Positions 60,405 to 64,000 of a DNA stretch of 64,000 bases are shown here, in pieces. Each line of letters opens with the position of its first letter. Within the stretch, counting starts at the first letter, position 1. Both the position numbers and the translations under genes were made by a program. Below the pieces are notes generated by a model. That model saw only the letters and a list, made by a program, of their open reading frames with translations, did no database searches and was not told the DNA's origin. Source of the DNA: Brachynemurus nebulosus (lineage: Eukaryota; Arthropoda; Insecta; Neuroptera; Myrmeleontidae); assembly GCA_035578155.1 (NCBI GenBank), contig JAPWDM010000003.1:67324142-67388141 (forward strand), given 5' to 3'.

Positions 60405-62200
60405 CTGAAAGTAAACGAATTCAAATTAAAATAAATTCTCCCGCTTTAATGAAATATGCGCAATGATTGGTGGAAAATTATAAATAATTTTGATCAATAC
60501 GAAGTAAATTTACACGTTTACATGCGAATTGTAGAATTTTCTTGGATTACAAAATTAAAATTAAAGAAAATTAATTTTTTACGAATTAAATATTACCTTC
60601 AATATTATATATTTAAAATTAAATCACTTGTTGAATTTTAACCTACTTTGGAAATAATAACACGTGTTTTTAACACAACGTTAATATTTAAGGTTTTCTA
60701 TATTACATAATTATCAAATAAAATAGCTCAAATATTTGTATAAAAGTGCGAAATTAAACGCTAAAAGCATTTTATTTTCTAAGTAAATGACGCAATTTTT
60801 TTAATTATTATTTAATAATAATCTGTTATCGTTTAATTAGCACTTTAAACAGAAATATGGATCTTGTTCATAATTTTTTTTAAAACTTTTCTAAAGTGCT
60901 GCATCTTCTTTGATAGTCGTTTAGATAAAAAAAATGTGTTTACTACTGATAAGAAATAATTGTATTATTTTTTTGAAGAAATCACGTACTTCTAAATTAA
61001 AATTAATTGAACTAGAATCCTTCAAAACAATTAAACAATAATTATTATTTGAATGTGAAGAGTCTCTCAACATTATCAAAATATTTTTTAAACAATTTTG
61101 TACATAGTTACTTACAGTTATGCAAAAAAATATTACTTACAGGAAAAATTTAATAAAAAACCAGTCTGTGTAAAAGTTAATTTTTATATGACCATTCTTG
61201 TACGTTCTAAAGTTTTAATTACAGATGCGACTCATTTATCAATAGTTTTGTTTAAGTATAAAGTATGTTGAAGATAACGGAAATTATTTTAATTATAGAA
61301 CTGTAATTAAAAATGCATGATTTTATCTAATTAATTGATTTATTCGTAGCAAGATGGATCGTTGTAGTGACGGTAGTGACTACCTATAGATATCTGTACA
61401 CTTATCGAAGTATGTAATTATGATATACATAGGTATACAATTACAGATACACAGGAAATTGATTATTGAAATCGAAGCATAATTTTTGCAAATTAAAATA
61501 TTTGCATACCATTTTTAAAACAGTGTTCCTCAAACCAATGGTTCGCGTACTGTTGTAGTCTTCGGTCGAGAAACTATGACACTGCTATATGGTAACTAAT
61601 GTTCAGCAATCTTGTTAGAATATTCACCTAAATTGCTTCAGTTTTAGTCTAAAATCAAAATGGAAATTTATTATATTACAAGATAAATTTTATTTATTAC
61701 AACAAAAAAAAGTTCTAAAATGGATTGGGAATGAATTCGTAAATTAAATCGACTAGGCGGGAAAATCAAAGTTGTTTTACCCCGGGTATTAGATCATACT
61801 ACAACAGGGGCGAATCCAAAAGTTTATCATGAGAGGGGCAATCACAAAAACAAATTAACGATTTAAAAAAAATACACAATTTATTGAGAAAAAAGTACAA
61901 AAATTTTATTTGGTCAGGTCATCCTAGAAGTGCAAATTTTGATGTTAATAATTAATTTGGTATGATCCATTTCACTTAAATTTAACCATGCTTCATTACT
62001 AATGAATTTAAATAACTTCCGTTTTCTTGGCTTTATCTCGTTCATTATTGCACTTACGTAAATTTTAAAATTGCAGTTTGTTTTTGGAAAAGACTAGAAG
62101 ATTGATTTGTTTTCAATATAAGAATTATTTAATTTTTTAACTTTGGCTCATGATCAATTGTATTTGAAACAGGGTATACTACTGAAAGTTTTATTTTTTA
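60405..62200. other. Spacer between the two transporter genes
   Basis: Holds the 5' side of transporter 1 (untranslated exon and promoter not located), fragments of hAT-like ends (CAGTGTTCCTCAAACC near 61522; CAGGGGCGAATCCAAAA near 61805), and no additional gene. Confidence 0.45.
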
Positions 62201-62206
62201 TTGGCA

Positions 62207-62212
62207 TTTATT
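62207..62212 (-). terminator. Polyadenylation signal (AATAAA on the minus strand) of transporter 2
   Basis: TTTATT on the plus strand, about 95 bp beyond the stop codon of the right-hand transporter. Confidence 0.4.
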
Positions 62213-62304
62213 TATAAAAAGAGAATACAAGAATTATACAAAGGATTCGTTTATGTAGTTTCGAAATTTAAAATTGGCAGTAATCTTCCGTAAAATTAAT
62301 AATC

Positions 62305-62413
62305 TTAACTTTCAATTAAACTTCTATTAGAAGGATCAGGTACTTTTTCCAGTTCTTTTGTCTCTTGTTCCTTATAAACTAACATATTCTTTGGTACTTT
62401 GAGGAAAATAATG
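62305..62413 (-). CDS. SLC46-like transporter 2, exon E
   Basis: Acceptor TATTTTAG; IIFLKVPKNMLVYKEQETKE to SNRSLIES and TAA at 62307-62305. Confidence 0.82.
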
Positions 62414-64000
62414 CTAAAATAAAAATTAACTCAGAATTAAACCATTAAAAACTTTAAGACTTTAATTTCAACTTACAGTATGATGATAAATATAATCAAC
62501 TGCGTCACAATAGTAATTAAAAAGAAAGCTGAAGGAAGAACGTCCACCGTTATATTATAAAGTTGTGAATACAGAATTCCGGAATACAGTGGAACTGAAT
62601 AATCGGCAGCAGATAACAGTGAAAACACTCGACCTGGACACATTATGTAGAGTGAAACCGTTTATGTTATGTAGAGTAAAAATTTGAGAAAATCTCACCC
62701 CTTTCATCAGATGCAATCAATTTTGAGACCATTGAACGACATGTTGGACCAACCACCGTTGATAAAGATCCAATAATGGTACCTTTAAAAGTGAAAATTG
62801 GAGAAAGTATTTGTTAATAAGAGAATATTTTTCTTCTAATTACTCTAAAATATTACCTAAATAGAACAACCAGTCTTTGTCTACTAACATAAACAATATA
62901 TGAGAAGAAATTGAAGAAAAAGTTCCAAACAAAATAATGATCGGATCATTGTATGCAAATATTCGATTTAACACTGGTACGCCAGCAAGCATCATTATTA
63001 GCATTAGTGCCGATTGTGTTGTCCGGAAATAACTGTACTTATTGTAGTCCCATTTCATTTTATTCATAAAAAATATATATAAATAATATTTCTCTTCTAA
63101 AATAAAATGAATTTGTTAATTAAATTTTTAATTATTTTTGATAATTTTTGTAAAAATCATCAAAAAATAATTATTCAATTTAAAATAAAGAAATTGCCGC
63201 CAAAAATGGCTTGTCATAGTGACATCACAATGTGAAAACAAACAAAAACCAATATCAGTGTCTATAAACTTAATAATTTTGATCATATTCATAAAATATG
63301 AAAACATACGGGAATATTTATTTAACACCTTTAATGATTAAGACGAGTGATGACCTCTATGATGATATTTTAATCTATATAAATGTCATTATGACAACTG
63401 ATATTTTTGATCAAAAGGAATTGTTCATTATTTCATTTTATTTTTTTTATCTAAAAGTAATATGTATTATATCTGTAATGGTAAGAACTAAGTTGTGTAT
63501 AATAAGTAACATTAGAGATTATCAATATAAGTCAGTCACCAGTGCTAATGGTTTCATAACCTGTCATAAAAAACGTGGCACATTGAGTTTCATCTTGTTT
63601 GTTTCATCTACTTTAAAAGAGTTAAAATAAATAGGTATTTTAGTATTTCTAAATCGTTGATATTGGTCGATTATTATAATAACTGTATATGGATATTCAA
63701 ACGATGAATCAATATATTTGTTTACAAATTGTGACGTCACTATGAAGTAATGGAGTTTTAAATTATTTGAACTGAAACGGAAATTATTTTGTATGTCTTA
63801 CCTCGTTGGAATCGATAACACATCGTAATAAACAAAAAAGGTATAAGCCAAACGCGACCTTTATGTCTCTTGAAACACTTTACGGCAGATATGGCATGAT
63901 TTTTATCAAAAAATGCCTTTATTACACTTCCCTCAATTTCTCGAATCGGTTTTTGTTTGGCAGTGGTTCGATATTTCAAAGCAAATAATGAATAAATTAT
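62305..64000 (-). CDS. SLC46-like MFS transporter 2, 3' part, runs off right edge
   Basis: Minus-strand exons 64000-63802 (left partial), 63096-62857, 62782-62699, 62633-62477 and 62413-62305 splice in frame to a C-terminal half. The order of features matches transporter 1: a helix ending FALKYRTTAKQKPI, a central loop (SVIKAFFDKNHA), CYRFQR at the same phase-1 junction, VLNRIFAYNDPIIILFGTFS, SKLIASDERGRVFSLLSA, last helices, and a tail LVYKEQETKELEKVPDPSNR. Tandem paralogue of its neighbour, about 1.9 kb apart in the same orientation. The N-terminal half and motif A are outside the window. Substrate unknown. Confidence 0.85.
62477..62633 (-). CDS. SLC46-like transporter 2, exon D3
   Basis: Acceptor ATGTGTCCAG; RVFSLLSAADYSVPLYSGIL to IVTQLIIFIII; donor TACT|GTAAGT. 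Confidence 0.84.
62699..62782 (-). CDS. SLC46-like transporter 2, exon D2
   Basis: 84-bp exon: TIIGSLSTVVGPTCRSMVSK then LIASDERG; acceptor CTTTTAAAG, donor GGG|GTGAGA. Confidence 0.82.
62857..63096 (-). CDS. SLC46-like transporter 2, exon D1
   Basis: Acceptor TTTATTTTAG; EEKYYLYIFFMNKMKWDYNK to DWLFYLG; donor TTAG|GTAATA. Confidence 0.84.
63097..63801. other. Intron of transporter 2
   Basis: Contains TGACGTCAC-type palindromes and text resembling the 9.8-9.95 kb region (CATATTCATAAAAT-TGAAA), so probably an old repeat. No exon seen. Confidence 0.4.
63802..64000 (-). CDS. SLC46-like transporter 2, exon C (partial)
   Basis: Open to the window edge; ends CYRFQRG at donor GAG|GTAAGA. Corresponds to exon C of transporter 1. 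Confidence 0.82.

Overview
The window is a piece of an AT-rich, intron-bearing animal genome, almost certainly an insect. The evidence is a set of spliced single-copy animal genes (a Mox/buttonless homeobox gene, MRE11, NIFK, an M1 aminopeptidase, two SLC46-like transporters), GT-AG introns ranging from about 65 bp to probably 29.5 kb, and very dense DNA transposons. I cannot name the order or species from sequence alone. No CRISPR array, rRNA gene, intact tRNA gene, virus or bacterial-style operon was seen.

Layout. 1-31 kb: the 5' part of an M1 aminopeptidase on the minus strand. Two exons lie at the left edge. A phase-compatible first coding exon (Met-Ala-Glu) lies near 31.0 kb, which would give a first intron of about 29.5 kb packed with non-autonomous transposons. 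Two unidentified, coding-looking minus-strand exons sit inside that interval: a receptor-tail-like one at 27.6-27.8 kb and a degraded one at 30.4-30.6 kb. 31-40 kb is non-coding, with a 303-bp-period tandem array and several transposons. 40.5-45.7 kb: a two-exon Mox-class homeobox gene on the plus strand whose 4.5-kb intron is full of inserts. 48.4-49.3 kb: NIFK on the minus strand, two exons. 51.6-55.6 kb: complete MRE11 on the plus strand, six exons, 643 residues. 57.4-60.4 kb: a complete five-exon SLC46-like transporter on the minus strand. 62.3 kb to the right edge: the 3' part of its tandem paralogue.

The genes do not form a pathway. Neighbours are divergent (aminopeptidase/homeobox, NIFK/MRE11) or convergent (homeobox/NIFK, MRE11/transporter). 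Only the two transporters are related by tandem duplication. All exon joins given here are in frame and end at GT-AG sites.

The strongest direct-sequence results are about mobile DNA: many elements with exact target-site duplications (8 bp for hAT-like, TTA/TAA/TCA for PIF/Harbinger-like, TA for mariner-like, TTAA for piggyBac-like). They include a nested TTAA insertion whose empty site is preserved in a related copy 44 kb away, and a 684-bp near-perfect foldback element. I found no convincing undescribed molecular system. The most useful open questions are the two orphan exons and the tandem array that repeats a TGACGTCA palindrome.
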